The notes: generated by a model not told the origin, from the sequence alone. A DNA stretch of 64,000 nucleotides from Pedobacter sp. (GCA_031119475.1 JAVHXV010000001.1:1132511-1196510); one strand, 5' to 3'; positions 1-8,677 are shown, counted from the stretch's first letter. Program-made: numbers and translations.

Positions 1-258
1 ATGAGATGATGTGTTAATTAGGTAATTTGAAATTCTCAACAACTCACCAACCAACGACCAACAATTTCGATGAGGAGTCCAGTTGTTTAGGTGATGAGAT
101 AATGAGATGATGTGTTAATTAGGTAATTTGAAATTCTCAACAACTCACCAACCAACAACTCAACAATTACGATGAGGTGTCCAGTTGTTTAGGTGATGAG
201 GTGATGTGTTAATTAGGTAATTTGAAATTCTCAACAACTCACCAACCAACAACTCAAC
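1..258. repeat. Tandem repeat, three copies of a ~95-bp unit
   Basis: Three copies begin near 1, 104 and 197. Each shares the word gtgttaattaggtaatttg followed by ttctcaacaactcaccaaccaac, with small differences between copies and a shorter last copy. The array ends just before the first gene. No unique spacers separate the copies, so it is not a CRISPR array. It may continue to the left of the window. Confidence 0.85.
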
Positions 259-267
259 AATAAAACA

Positions 268-861
268 ATGCATCAATTAACCCATATGAGCAAAGCTGAT
301 TTTTATTTTAACAAAGACAACAAATGGCATGAATCGCTTGAAAGACTAAGGGACATTGCGCTCTCGTGCGGACTGACAGAAGAATTAAAATGGGGCCAGC
401 CCTGTTATACCCATCATCAGGCCAACATTGTACTGATCCATGATTTCAAGGAGTACTGTGCTTTTTTGTTTTTCAAAGGCGCGTTATTGAGCGATACGCA
501 TGGACTTTTGGTACAACAGACCGAAAATGTACAATCTGCACGGCAAATTCGATTTCAGCACCTCAGCGAGATTATGGACCAGGAAGCGGCCCTCAAATCC
601 TATATTTTTCAGGCGATTGAAGTAGAACGGGCCGGGTTAAAAGTAGAATTGAAAAAGACTACTGATTTTGAGGTCGCCGAGGAGTTCCAGTCCAAACTGA
701 CAAGCATCCCAGCATTAAAAGCAGCATTTGAAGCGTTGACGCCGGGAAGGCAGCGTGCCTACCTCCTGCATTTTTCGGCTCCCAAGCAGGCCAAAACACG
801 TGAAGCAAGGGTAGAAAAATACATGCCGCAGATTATGAACGGAAAAGGTTTAAATGATTAA
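268..861 (+). CDS. YdeI/OmpD-associated family protein (DUF1801-type)
   Basis: The 197-residue product has the family pattern: an N-terminal segment with KWHESLERLRDI and LKWGQPCYTHH (residues ~19-50), a hydrophobic YCAFLFFKGALL core, and a C-terminal LTPGRQRAYLLHFSAPKQ segment (~157-175) followed by a basic tail. Proteins of this type are soluble and cytoplasmic; their biochemical role is poorly known, and the name comes from weak bacteriocin or stress phenotypes. A second ATG at 286 fits the family N terminus equally well. The stop overlaps the start of the next gene by 8 bases, so the two are probably co-translated. Confidence 0.82.
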   Translation: MHQLTHMSKADFYFNKDNKWHESLERLRDIALSCGLTEELKWGQPCYTHHQANIVLIHDFKEYCAFLFFKGALLSDTHGLLVQQTENVQSARQIRFQHLSEIMDQEAALKSYIFQAIEVERAGLKVELKKTTDFEVAEEFQSKLTSIPALKAAFEALTPGRQRAYLLHFSAPKQAKTREARVEKYMPQIMNGKGLND

Positions 862-1423
862 TATGGATCAACAGCTGCTTTCTGCCGCATCGCGGGATGA
901 AATTTTATCGATCTTGAAAACACGTTTCGAAAAAAATCCGGAACGCCATCCCATGCTCAAATGGACTGATGTACAGGCCAAATTGGAAAAACATCCCGCA
1001 AAACTATGGTCGCTCAACGAAATGGAAATGACGGGTGGAGAACCTGATGTAGTCACTTTCGACCCCACAACAAGCGAATACCTCTTTGTAGATTGTGCAG
1101 CCGAAAGTCCGAAAGGAAGGCGGAGTACATGTTACGACCATGAAGCATTGATTTCCAGAAAGGAACATCAGCCAGAAAATGATGCCATCTCTATGGCAAC
1201 AGACATGGGCATCGAAATCCTGACCGCAGAACAGTATCAAAACCTGCAGCATTTCGGACCGTTTGATACCAAAACCTCCAGTTGGATCCTTACGCCAGAA
1301 TCCATCAGATCGCTTGGGGGCGCCCTATTTTGCGACTATCGCTATGGAACCACATTTGTCTATCACAACGGCGCATCATCCTATTATGCCGCCCGCGGAT
1401 TCAGGGGTTTGTTGAAAGTATAA
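854..1423 (+). CDS. DUF4256 domain-containing protein
   Basis: This 189-residue soluble protein has the DUF4256 layout: an N-terminal helical part (ILSILKTRFEKNPERHP), the block LEMTGGEPDVV-like LNEMEMTGGEPDVV near residue 55, CAAESPKGRRSTCYDHEA near 75-92, and a C-terminal YGTTFVYHNGASSYYAARGF block. It spans nearly the whole protein, as in family members. Function is unknown. The ATG overlaps the upstream stop (ATGATTAA); an in-frame ATG at 863 is an alternative start. The overlap suggests one transcript with the YdeI-like gene. Confidence 0.82.
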   Translation: MINMDQQLLSAASRDEILSILKTRFEKNPERHPMLKWTDVQAKLEKHPAKLWSLNEMEMTGGEPDVVTFDPTTSEYLFVDCAAESPKGRRSTCYDHEALISRKEHQPENDAISMATDMGIEILTAEQYQNLQHFGPFDTKTSSWILTPESIRSLGGALFCDYRYGTTFVYHNGASSYYAARGFRGLLKV

Positions 1424-1632
1424 GCTATCGGCACCTGCAAACACTTTGACAATCTCCCTGTCCTTACAACCCTTTAAACACACTTTGTTGTGAAATTGGC
1501 GGTATTGACTTTGACAAAGTGAACAAAACCTAAACCCTACGAATAAACTGAACAATATGCCGCTGAATGAATAAAGTGGCCACAACTATACGCTATACCA
1601 TGTAGTTAATTTAGCAAGATCACTTGCTGCTC

Positions 1633-2958
1633 ATGCTCACTCGACTACTTGGTTTACTTTTATGGTGTATAGCGATAAATTGTATCGTTGTTCCTCAGGT
1701 ATCGGCCCAATGTCCGGCCTACCAGCGCGTTTATGCAAATGCAGAGGAAGCCAACAGTAATGTGGCTTTTATCAATTCTGATGTCAGCAATCCAAACAAT
1801 GCCGTTGGCAGCAACCTAACCGATTATAGTTTGATCAACATTGCCATACTTGGGGCTATCCGGTACCAGCGCCTTAAATTCCCTACTACCTTGAATGCAG
1901 GCGAACGCATACATGTCAAATTGGCGAGTACGGTAGACCTTAGTCTATTGGGCATCACCTTGTCGATACAAGCCTATAAACAGGGCGCACCGGTAGGTAG
2001 TAAGCTAGATATTTCGGGAGGGTTTCTAAGCTTGATCTCCGGCGAAAACATCAGTGATTTTGTAATCGATAACCCGGGCCCATCTTATGATGCTGTGCAG
2101 GTATCCGTAAGTGCTACTGTAGCAGTTGGGCAGATCAGGGTGTATGCAGCCTATGTTGATCAGCCTATGGCAACTGCTGGAGATTGCGAAACTTCGGCAG
2201 ATCTGTTAACCGGCACAACAAGCGGGCTATTAGGTGCATCAAATGGTGTAGTCAATGCCAACAACGCCATAGATAACGACATGACCACCTATGCTACCAT
2301 TAACCAAAATATCGGCATTGCAGGTTATGTACACATCACCAGTTTACTGCCCCGTCCTGCGGTAAGTGGCGATCTTGTTAGTGTTACTTTAAAAGTTCCA
2401 AGTGTAACTGTGCTCAGTGCGGCTATTTTCTCTAAACTTTCGGTCGTGGCCTATCTTGGCAACAACATCGTTACCAGCATTCCTGTCAACAGTGCCGCCA
2501 TCAATATTCGCCTATTGGATGCGGCAAACTACATCTATCAGTTCACCTATTCCATTAATGGGGCATTTGATCGGATTTCCGTACAAGCGGGGGGGTTGGC
2601 CAACGCTTTTACACAGGTATATGTTTACGATATCAGAAGATTGATTCCCGAACCGATCGCCAGTATTGATGGCAGTATAACCTCATCCAAGTCTTTTTGT
2701 GAAACAGCAAATCCTGTCCTTGGCATCTCTTCAGCACAGGCCTGCAACACCTATACTTGGTACGACGCGCAAAGCGGAGGTAATCTGCTATATACCGGTA
2801 GCAATTACGCACCCGGCCCACTGGCACCGGGCACCTATCATTTTTACACCGAAGCAACCAGAAATAACTGTACGGGGAGTGCTTCCCAACGAACTGCAAT
2901 TACAATTACCGTGAATCCAAAAGCCGCAATGGCAGCTATACAAATCAACTCGAATTAG
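1633..2958 (+). CDS. Secreted Ig-like surface protein of the T9SS locus
   Basis: The 441-residue product starts with a Sec signal peptide (MLTRLLGLLLWCIAINC...VSAQ, cut after about residue 26). Two related beta-rich domains follow (~30-180 and ~185-340), each opening with a Cys and an N-V-x-N-x-x-A-I/V motif. A C-terminal CHU-type Ig-like domain (~345-435) carries the usual CETAN...CNTYTWYDAQSGG pattern. No T9SS sorting domain is visible; the protein stops just after the strand that normally links two Ig domains. A TTG nine bases upstream is a possible start, but ATG at 1633 gives a better signal peptide. First gene of a probable four-gene operon. Confidence 0.72.
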   Translation: MLTRLLGLLLWCIAINCIVVPQVSAQCPAYQRVYANAEEANSNVAFINSDVSNPNNAVGSNLTDYSLINIAILGAIRYQRLKFPTTLNAGERIHVKLASTVDLSLLGITLSIQAYKQGAPVGSKLDISGGFLSLISGENISDFVIDNPGPSYDAVQVSVSATVAVGQIRVYAAYVDQPMATAGDCETSADLLTGTTSGLLGASNGVVNANNAIDNDMTTYATINQNIGIAGYVHITSLLPRPAVSGDLVSVTLKVPSVTVLSAAIFSKLSVVAYLGNNIVTSIPVNSAAINIRLLDAANYIYQFTYSINGAFDRISVQAGGLANAFTQVYVYDIRRLIPEPIASIDGSITSSKSFCETANPVLGISSAQACNTYTWYDAQSGGNLLYTGSNYAPGPLAPGTYHFYTEATRNNCTGSASQRTAITITVNPKAAMAAIQINSN

Positions 2959-2973
2959 TTACACTTAAAATTT

Positions 2974-3705
2974 ATGACCATGGATACTAAAGTCAACATC
3001 CTTACATCAGCTTTACTGACCATCTTGCTCATGTCATCAATTTCATTGCATGCAGACACCTTCTATGTTTGTACAGGGGCAACATTAAACCTTAGCCCTT
3101 CGGCCGCGCCCGCTAATACACATTATGTATGGGACATTAAGCAAGGTGCGTCATCCATAACAGGCTACCCTTCTGCCACTGCACCAACAAGCCTTCCGAG
3201 TGCGGGGACCTACGAACTCATCCTAACAACTGTATTAGATGACCCAGCAAATACATCGATCTGTCCGCCAGATCCCACCAACCATACGCTCATCGTACTT
3301 CCAGCATTGAGCATTGCCCTAAATGCGCCAAGCACCTCTAGCTATTGCGCAACCAGTGGAGTGCCATCGGCAACCGTTGCACAGACCACAACTGGATTTC
3401 CGTCGGGCTACGGCAGCGATCTGGAAAGAGAATTCAGGTATACGGTGGTGAAGGATGCAGACACTCCGGTAGATGGTGCCACATTGGGGACAGTTGACCA
3501 GGCTACAGGAACATACACCTTGAATACTACTACAGCCGCGACCTACAAAATTACAGGGTACGTCAAATATAAACAGAAGGCAGGTGCAACGGGAACATTG
3601 CTAAATCCAAGCAATGGTTGCGAGGCCAATTCAAGTGCTACCCAGCAAACTGTTACCGTTACGGTTAAACCTGCCAAACCAACCCTTACGATCACGGCTA
3701 ACTAG
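2974..3705 (+). CDS. Secreted PKD/Ig-like protein of the T9SS locus
   Basis: This 243-residue protein has a signal peptide ending near SLHA (residues ~1-27) and then a PKD-like domain (TFYVCTGATLNLSPS...HYVWDIKQGASS, ~28-110) and a second beta domain (~112-235) with a Cys pair. It ends abruptly at KPAKPTLTITAN, a string that in large CHU-type adhesins normally leads into the next Ig repeat. No sorting domain is visible. It lies 15 bases after the upstream gene and 16 bases before the next, consistent with one operon. Exact function unknown; a surface structural or adhesive role is inferred from neighbours. Confidence 0.7.
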   Translation: MTMDTKVNILTSALLTILLMSSISLHADTFYVCTGATLNLSPSAAPANTHYVWDIKQGASSITGYPSATAPTSLPSAGTYELILTTVLDDPANTSICPPDPTNHTLIVLPALSIALNAPSTSSYCATSGVPSATVAQTTTGFPSGYGSDLEREFRYTVVKDADTPVDGATLGTVDQATGTYTLNTTTAATYKITGYVKYKQKAGATGTLLNPSNGCEANSSATQQTVTVTVKPAKPTLTITAN

Positions 3706-3721
3706 CAAAAATTTCGGCGAG

Positions 3722-4657
3722 ATGTTTTTGGGCAAAAAAAGGGGCGAATGGATACTGCCATTGTTCTTTATGATGATGGTCTTAGGGCCTGTCTATGCCC
3801 AAACCACAGTAAGCATCAAGCCGGGCGGATGGGTGCGCCTGCAGGCATCTTCTATTGGTGCAACCGCTTACCAGTGGACCAGAGATGGTATTCCGCTTTC
3901 CGATGGTAAAGCCCCCAGCTATCTGGCCAAGATACCGGGAGTTTATTCGATAGTTACGTTCAACGCCGGCGGATGCAGTTCTGAGCAAGCAGATCCGATT
4001 ACGGTGACCATGATGGATAGCCCAATCGCAGACCTATCGATTTCGCTACAGTCGGCTAGCCGTCCGATAACGGTGAACGAAAATTTCGACTATTACCTTA
4101 AGGTGAACAACAAAGGACCAGATGCAGCACATTCGATCAAGGTGAGCAGTTTGCTGCCTGAAGGGATGATGCTGGTCCAGTTGGCCACTCCCCAGTTGGG
4201 GAGTTCGACCTACAGCGCTGCAACGAAAACTGTTTCCTGGTCTATCCCACAAATGGCTCCAGGACAAGATGCAGAATTAAAAATCAGTGTAAAACCCAGT
4301 ATAGATGGCCTGTTCAAAAGCTCAGCATCGGTGATTGCGGCTACAGCCGACCCATTAATGGGCAATAATGTCGCAATAGATCAAAAATCCATTCTAACCA
4401 TCAAAGTTCCAAATGTATTTACGCCCAATAACGATGGAAAGAACGACACCTTTAAAATTGGCGGACTTGAATCTTTTCAGGAAAACCAGCTTACCATTTT
4501 TAACAGATGGGGAAGTTCAGTCTATGAGAAAAAGGGTTATCAGGGCGATTGGACGGCAGACGGCCTAAGTGATGGTACCTATTTCTATCTGCTAAAAGTA
4601 AAAACAGTTCATTCAACATGGCTAGAATTTAAAGGATATGTTACGGTCATACACTAA
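3722..4657 (+). CDS. DUF11-type protein with T9SS type B sorting domain
   Basis: Starting at 3722 gives 311 residues with a clear signal peptide (MFLGKKRGEW...PVYAQ). An Ig-like domain (~25-100) and a DUF11/conserved-repeat domain (~105-220, ISLQSASRPITVNENFDYYL onward) precede a gliding-motility-associated C-terminal domain (~225-311) with VFTPNNDGKNDTF, IFNRWGSSVYEKKGYQGDW and GTYFYLLKV. That is the type B sorting signal read by the T9SS. A longer frame from 3614 runs through the previous gene and has no signal peptide, so it was rejected. The end overlaps the PorP/SprF gene by 20 bases. Confidence 0.88.
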   Translation: MFLGKKRGEWILPLFFMMMVLGPVYAQTTVSIKPGGWVRLQASSIGATAYQWTRDGIPLSDGKAPSYLAKIPGVYSIVTFNAGGCSSEQADPITVTMMDSPIADLSISLQSASRPITVNENFDYYLKVNNKGPDAAHSIKVSSLLPEGMMLVQLATPQLGSSTYSAATKTVSWSIPQMAPGQDAELKISVKPSIDGLFKSSASVIAATADPLMGNNVAIDQKSILTIKVPNVFTPNNDGKNDTFKIGGLESFQENQLTIFNRWGSSVYEKKGYQGDWTADGLSDGTYFYLLKVKTVHSTWLEFKGYVTVIH

Positions 4658-5633
4658 ATATCTAAGAAAAATTGGCTTCGTTGGCTGGCTGTGTCTGATC
4701 AATAGCATGGCCAATGCCCAACAAGATGCCCAGTACAGTCAATATATGTTCAATGGCCTATATGTCAATCCTGCCTATGCGGGATATAGGGATGCCACAT
4801 ATGCTCAAGCTTTTTACCGATCGCAGTGGACTGGCATTAAGGGTGCACCAGAAAGTTTATCTTTTTCTTTCGACACTTATATTGAAGATAAAAAAATCGG
4901 TTTGGGCGTAATTCTTTCAAAAGATAAGATTGGCGCACAAAGTATGCTCAATGGTTATCTGACTTTCGCTTACCGGCTTCGATTGAGCGAGGACCCAAAC
5001 AATACTCTATCGTTTGGACTTGGAGCTGGCATCTTACAAACGGGGCTTGATGGCAGCTTGTTGGAGCCCGGTGAACTGAATGACATCCGCATTCCTACAG
5101 CGCTAGAACGTAAAACCGCACCCGATCTGAGGGCAGGTCTCCAATTTACAATGGCAAATTTCTTTGTAGGGCTATCGGTGAACAATCTTTTTTCACACCA
5201 GGCCAATCAGATTACCAATGCACCCGTTTACCTGACAGCAAAAAGCCATTATTATCTCACTTCGGCAGCAATCTTTCCATTGCAGGATGGATTAAAGCTC
5301 AAACCTTCTTTTCTGATCAAGGATGATTGGCATGGCCCGGCTTCTTTAGACCTGAATACTTTTTTCATTTTTAAGGATGCTTTTTCTATTGGTGCAACCT
5401 ATCGCACCTCCATTCAGATTTTTCCTAGAAAAACATTGGAGGAGGGACTGACCAAGCGTAGTGCGATTGGCCTGTTAATGGATTTTCTTGTTCAAAAGCG
5501 GTTTCGGATCGGATATGCGTTCGATTACAGCCTAAACCAGTTGGCAAATTACGAGCATGGATCCCATGAAATTTCACTGGGCTATTATTTTTCCCCACCC
5601 AAAGAAAGGAGTAGACTTTTTTATTGTTTTTAG
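4638..5633 (+). CDS. PorP/SprF family type IX secretion membrane protein
   Basis: The 331-residue product has a signal peptide ending at SMANA, then the family signature QQDAQYSQYMFNGLYVNPAYAG (read in pieces, residues ~28-49), YRSQWTGIKGAPESLSFSFD, and alternating beta strands to the end (HEISLGYYF). Members form outer-membrane beta-barrels that act as partners for secretion or anchoring of type B sorting-domain proteins. The gene begins inside the last 20 bases of the sorting-domain gene, which points to translational coupling and a cognate pair. Confidence 0.9.
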   Translation: MLRSYTKYLRKIGFVGWLCLINSMANAQQDAQYSQYMFNGLYVNPAYAGYRDATYAQAFYRSQWTGIKGAPESLSFSFDTYIEDKKIGLGVILSKDKIGAQSMLNGYLTFAYRLRLSEDPNNTLSFGLGAGILQTGLDGSLLEPGELNDIRIPTALERKTAPDLRAGLQFTMANFFVGLSVNNLFSHQANQITNAPVYLTAKSHYYLTSAAIFPLQDGLKLKPSFLIKDDWHGPASLDLNTFFIFKDAFSIGATYRTSIQIFPRKTLEEGLTKRSAIGLLMDFLVQKRFRIGYAFDYSLNQLANYEHGSHEISLGYYFSPPKERSRLFYCF

Positions 5634-5644
5634 TCGAACAGAAG

Positions 5645-5993
5645 TCCGATGTCAAAAGTCAGAAGTCAGAGGTCAGAGGTCCGAAAGTCAGAAGTCCATG
5701 TACCGATTGTAATGGACTCCTGGACTGCTGGACTCATGGACTCTAGTCTTCGGACTTCCCGACTTTCTGACTTACGGACTACATGGCCTTCACCGATGGG
5801 CAGATTGCCATGGACTCTTCGACTTCTGGACTCTTGGTCTATAGTCCTCGGACTTCCCGACTTCCCGACTTACGGACTACTTGGCCTTCACCGATGGGCA
5901 GATTGCCATGGACTCTTGGACTTCTGGACTCTTGGACTTAACCTCGGACTTCCCGACTTTCTGACTTTCTGACTTTCTGACTTCCCGACTTCT
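5645..5993. repeat. Low-complexity ggact-word tandem repeats
   Basis: After the PorP/SprF stop the sequence breaks into words such as gaagtcagaggtcagaggtc and ggacttctggactcttggac. A ~50-bp block with ccgatgggcagattgccatg occurs twice (near 5797 and 5894). Open frames here are shadows of the repeats. The same word family recurs at 19288-19390, 29663-29735 and 49660-49695. No gene is supported. Confidence 0.85.
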
Positions 5994-6000
5994 CAGCCCT

Positions 6001-6169
6001 CGCCTTCAAGCCGCTGCGCTGGGCTTGGGCAGGATGGGGGATCCTGAGTTGGGGAGCCGTTACAAGCTCAAGCCCTGGCCTGCTCGTGCCTCGCAGTCCT
6101 GCTTTGTTGTTTCCAGCCTTCGCCTTCAAGCCGCTGCGCTGGGCTTGGGCTTGCCTGGAAACAACAAAG
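6001..6169. repeat. Direct repeat nested in a long inverted repeat
   Basis: A 30-bp sequence beginning cgccttcaagccgctgcgct occurs identically at 6001-6030 and 6121-6150, exactly 120 bases apart. The second copy sits in the loop of an inverted repeat whose 15-base arms are perfect complements (6102-6116 and 6155-6169, ctttgttgtttccag). The right arm runs into the terminator at 6166. Confidence 0.85.
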
Positions 6170-6198
6170 CCCCGCAGCTGCATGCTGCGGGGCTTTCG
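6166..6198 (-). terminator. Intrinsic terminator downstream of tRNA-Pro
   Basis: A 13-bp GC-rich stem (AAAGCCCCGCAGC with its complement around a 5-base loop) lies 7 bases after the 3' end of tRNA-Pro on the minus strand and is followed on that strand by TTTGTTGTTT. Confidence 0.75.
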
Positions 6199-6202
6199 TT
6201 TG

Positions 6203-6276
6203 TCGGGGTGGCAGGATTCGAACCTACGACCTCCACATCCCAAATGTGGCGCGATACCGGGCTACGCTACACCCCG
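6203..6276 (-). tRNA. tRNA-Pro (anticodon TGG)
   Basis: On the minus strand the 74-base sequence has a 7-bp acceptor stem CGGGGTG/CACCCCG, D-arm GTAGCGTAGCCCGG, anticodon stem CCACA/TGTGG around TTTGGGA (anticodon TGG), a GGTTCGAATCC T-arm and discriminator A. The CCA end is not encoded (ACA follows). A consensus promoter lies just upstream at 6289-6318. Confidence 0.96.
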
Positions 6277-6288
6277 ATCGGTAAAACA

Positions 6289-6318
6289 CAAATATAGGAA
6301 AAATATCAGGATTGCAAA
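6289..6318 (-). promoter_or_regulatory. Promoter of tRNA-Pro (TTTG-N18-TATATTTG)
   Basis: On the minus strand TTTG (6315-6318) and TATATTTG (6289-6296) are separated by 18 bases, an exact match to the Bacteroidota sigma-A -33/-7 consensus. The -7 box ends 13 bases before the tRNA 5' end. Confidence 0.75.
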
Positions 6319-6319
6319 C

Positions 6320-7015
6320 CTAGTCCCTCGTATCTGCCCTCTTTCCCATTGGTCTGGCAGCTAACTGGATAGGTTCCATTTTTACTGTTGTACTTGCAAA
6401 TTGTGGTTTGGCCAAAGTAAACTCGATATTGATGATGATCTCATCTTCTAATGCTCCTGCATCAATATTTGGCGCCTTGATGCCAAATTCGCTCAACCTT
6501 ACATGTTGTTTTCCAGTTACTTTGATATTTTGGTTCTCATCAAGTTCGTATGATAAATAAATCGGAGAGGCGTGGCTTCCATCCTTCATCGTTACCTCAC
6601 CGCCCATGTAAACCATTTTCATGATCGGCAAGATCATCAGCTTTTTCTGCATGAACACAATTTCATTGATGCCTTTGGTAGAAATTGCTTTTTGAAGTTC
6701 AGAACCCTCTTTGGCATTGTTAAGGTCTGCAATATTCAAGCTGAAAGAAAAATCTGAAATGCTGCCAAGTTCTCCCTGCTGGGCTACAAACTGCCCTGTA
6801 CAATCGAAATTACTGACCTCAGATTTCCAATCCTTAAGTTTTCCAGCACCGGCAATAAATGCTTTTTGATTAATAACCTGATAGCTGGCACTTTGCTGAT
6901 TTGGTGTAACCTCTTCTTTGTCTTCTGTCCAGGAAATGGATAACATACCCATTGCTGCCACAAAAACTGTGAAAACTGCTTTTTTAAAAGGAGACGGAAT
7001 TGTAAAATTTTTCAT
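6320..7015 (-). CDS. YceI-like exported protein
   Basis: The 231-residue protein starts with a signal segment (KKAVFTVFVAAMGMLSISW). The rest matches the YceI lipocalin-like layout: AGAGKLKDWKSEVSNFDCTG near 53-72, a central FSFSLNIADLNN strand, and a C-terminal LSEFGIKAPNIDAGALEDEI block before the last beta strand. Family members bind polyisoprenoid or other long amphiphiles in the periplasm. It lies alone with its own upstream region. That region holds a 46-bp sequence also found before the stand-alone receiver gene at 8678, which suggests shared control. Confidence 0.75.
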   Translation of the reverse strand: MKNFTIPSPFKKAVFTVFVAAMGMLSISWTEDKEEVTPNQQSASYQVINQKAFIAGAGKLKDWKSEVSNFDCTGQFVAQQGELGSISDFSFSLNIADLNNAKEGSELQKAISTKGINEIVFMQKKLMILPIMKMVYMGGEVTMKDGSHASPIYLSYELDENQNIKVTGKQHVRLSEFGIKAPNIDAGALEDEIIINIEFTLAKPQFASTTVKMEPIQLAARPMGKRADTRD

Positions 7016-7219
7016 AGCGATGTTTCTTTTGTAAGGATAAATACTTTTTAGTTATAAACAAACCAAAGGACTAACTCGGATTGTAACACCTTTGTTATGA
7101 TACATTACGCTGGTGCTGGTGAAATGGTTGCCTCGGCAACGTTTCTAAAACACACATTTTAATGCCTATCCAAAGATTTGCTATATAACACTACAAAGAT
7201 TGATAAAATCACAATCGTG

Positions 7220-7265
7220 AAGAATAGACCTAATTATGAAAGCTTTGTCATGGTTTGTTCTACAA
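7220..7265. repeat. 46-bp dispersed repeat, copy A (upstream of yceI-like)
   Basis: The sequence agaatagacctaattatgaa with its flanks matches 9162-9207 at about 40 of 46 positions. It lies about 205 bases upstream of the yceI-like start. Confidence 0.8.
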
Positions 7266-7300
7266 CATTCCTATGATTGGGAACTACCGAAGTGGCTGCC

Positions 7301-8671
7301 TCAATAGATTTTCGGTATCGTAAAACTGAAAATGGAACCTTTGCCCTTTTCAGAATCAACAGTAATCTCGCCGCCCAGAAACTCAATGATCTTTTTGGTG
7401 ATGGCCAGTCCGATGCCCGTTCCCGGAAACTCAGACCGTGCGTGCAGTCGCTTAAATATCACAAAAATCTGTTCAAAGTATTCTTTACTGATGCCAATCC
7501 CATTGTCGATCACAGAAAATTTCCAGAAGTCGCCCATTTCTTCACAGGTAATCTCAATTTCTGGTACCGTACCCTTGCTGTGGTATTTTAGGGCATTGCT
7601 GATCAGGTTATGAAAAACCTGTCTGATTGGCGCCTTATAAACTTGCAGGACCGGTAATCCGTCAAATTTGACCTGCGCATTGAGTTCGGCTATACGCTGT
7701 TTGAACAGCACTGTAATGCCAGTTACCATTTTTTGGATGTCGACCTGCTCGAGCTTGTCTTCGGCCCTGCCCACCCTCGAAAATTCCAGCAGGTCGTTGA
7801 TGATCTGACGCATCCGCTGTGCACCATCGGTTGCAAAATGTATATATTGGCGGCCTTCGTCGTCAATGATCGAATCGTATCGTTCCTGCAAAAGACTTAA
7901 GAAGGAGGTGATCATCCTGAGCGGCTCCTGGAGATCGTGGGAGGCCACATAAGCAAACTGCTCAAGCTCATCATTGGATCGGGAAAGTTCCCTCGCCTTT
8001 GTTTCCAAACTGCTGTTCAGCTTTTTCAGAACATCTGCATGGATCTTTCTTTCGTTCGAAAGCTGTGCTTCCCGCTGCAGTTCTATCAAGAGCAGGGTCT
8101 GGGAAATGTACCTCTCGTTCATCTTCTTCAACTGATAGCCCCAAAGTCCGCAAATGAAAAAGATAATGGTGGTCAATACGACGTAAATGATAAAAGTCTG
8201 GGGCTTAAAATAATCAGAACTGATGAAGTAAAGACTCCCTATCCCCATGTTGTGCAAATAGCTGAAAGTGGCATGGTGAACAATAACCACGATCAGGATG
8301 GGGATCTGCAAGGTCCATTTCTGGTAAGTGATCAGCACCACACTGCCAATAAAGGCAAAGAAATGCATCTCGAACATGCCGTGCATCTGATAGATGAACT
8401 GCGCCATGAACACACCCAATATCGCACTAAGTACATATTGATAGAATACAGTATGCGGAAAAAATAGCTTAACGGCATAAAAAGCAGCGATGAGCAAGCC
8501 GCCCAGCCCGATGGCTATGATCCAGGTACCATAAAAATTGGCCAGTACCAAACCAACAATAAAATACCCGACCAGAAAATAGTTCATTAACTCATCTGAC
8601 CGTTCCTTGGTTTTCGAATGAAAATCCTCAGTATTTATGCTGATCTGTCCTTGTGGACTATCCATGCTCAA
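7301..8671 (-). CDS. Membrane sensor histidine kinase
   Basis: The 456-residue protein has about six membrane segments (residues ~27-185), a coiled linker (~190-235), a HisKA domain with phospho-acceptor in YVASHDLQEPLRMITSF (~240-255) and an HATPase domain with N box FHNLISNALKYH, G1 VIDNGIGIS and G2 GTGIGLAI (~350-450). The membrane part has MHGMFEMHFFAF and VVIVHHATFSYLHN, His-rich helices like those in some chemoreceptor sensor modules. It starts 6 bases after the receiver gene, so the two form an operon. The ligand is unknown. Confidence 0.9.
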   Translation of the reverse strand: MSMDSPQGQISINTEDFHSKTKERSDELMNYFLVGYFIVGLVLANFYGTWIIAIGLGGLLIAAFYAVKLFFPHTVFYQYVLSAILGVFMAQFIYQMHGMFEMHFFAFIGSVVLITYQKWTLQIPILIVVIVHHATFSYLHNMGIGSLYFISSDYFKPQTFIIYVVLTTIIFFICGLWGYQLKKMNERYISQTLLLIELQREAQLSNERKIHADVLKKLNSSLETKARELSRSNDELEQFAYVASHDLQEPLRMITSFLSLLQERYDSIIDDEGRQYIHFATDGAQRMRQIINDLLEFSRVGRAEDKLEQVDIQKMVTGITVLFKQRIAELNAQVKFDGLPVLQVYKAPIRQVFHNLISNALKYHSKGTVPEIEITCEEMGDFWKFSVIDNGIGISKEYFEQIFVIFKRLHARSEFPGTGIGLAITKKIIEFLGGEITVDSEKGKGSIFSFTIPKIY

Positions 8672-8677
8672 ATATAA

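Noticed and set aside
1..258. Possible CRISPR array at the left edge
   Set aside because: The copies are about 95 bases long, imperfect, and have no unique spacers of constant length.
5649..5972. 107-codon frame on the plus strand
   Set aside because: It is encoded entirely by ggact-word repeats and its product is repetitive with no family features.
5938..6297. Frames across the repeat and tRNA-Pro on both strands
   Set aside because: They overlap the tRNA gene and inverted repeats; the residues have no conserved pattern.
7937..8467. 176-codon frame opposite the histidine kinase
   Set aside because: It is antisense to a well-supported kinase and has no start context or motif.
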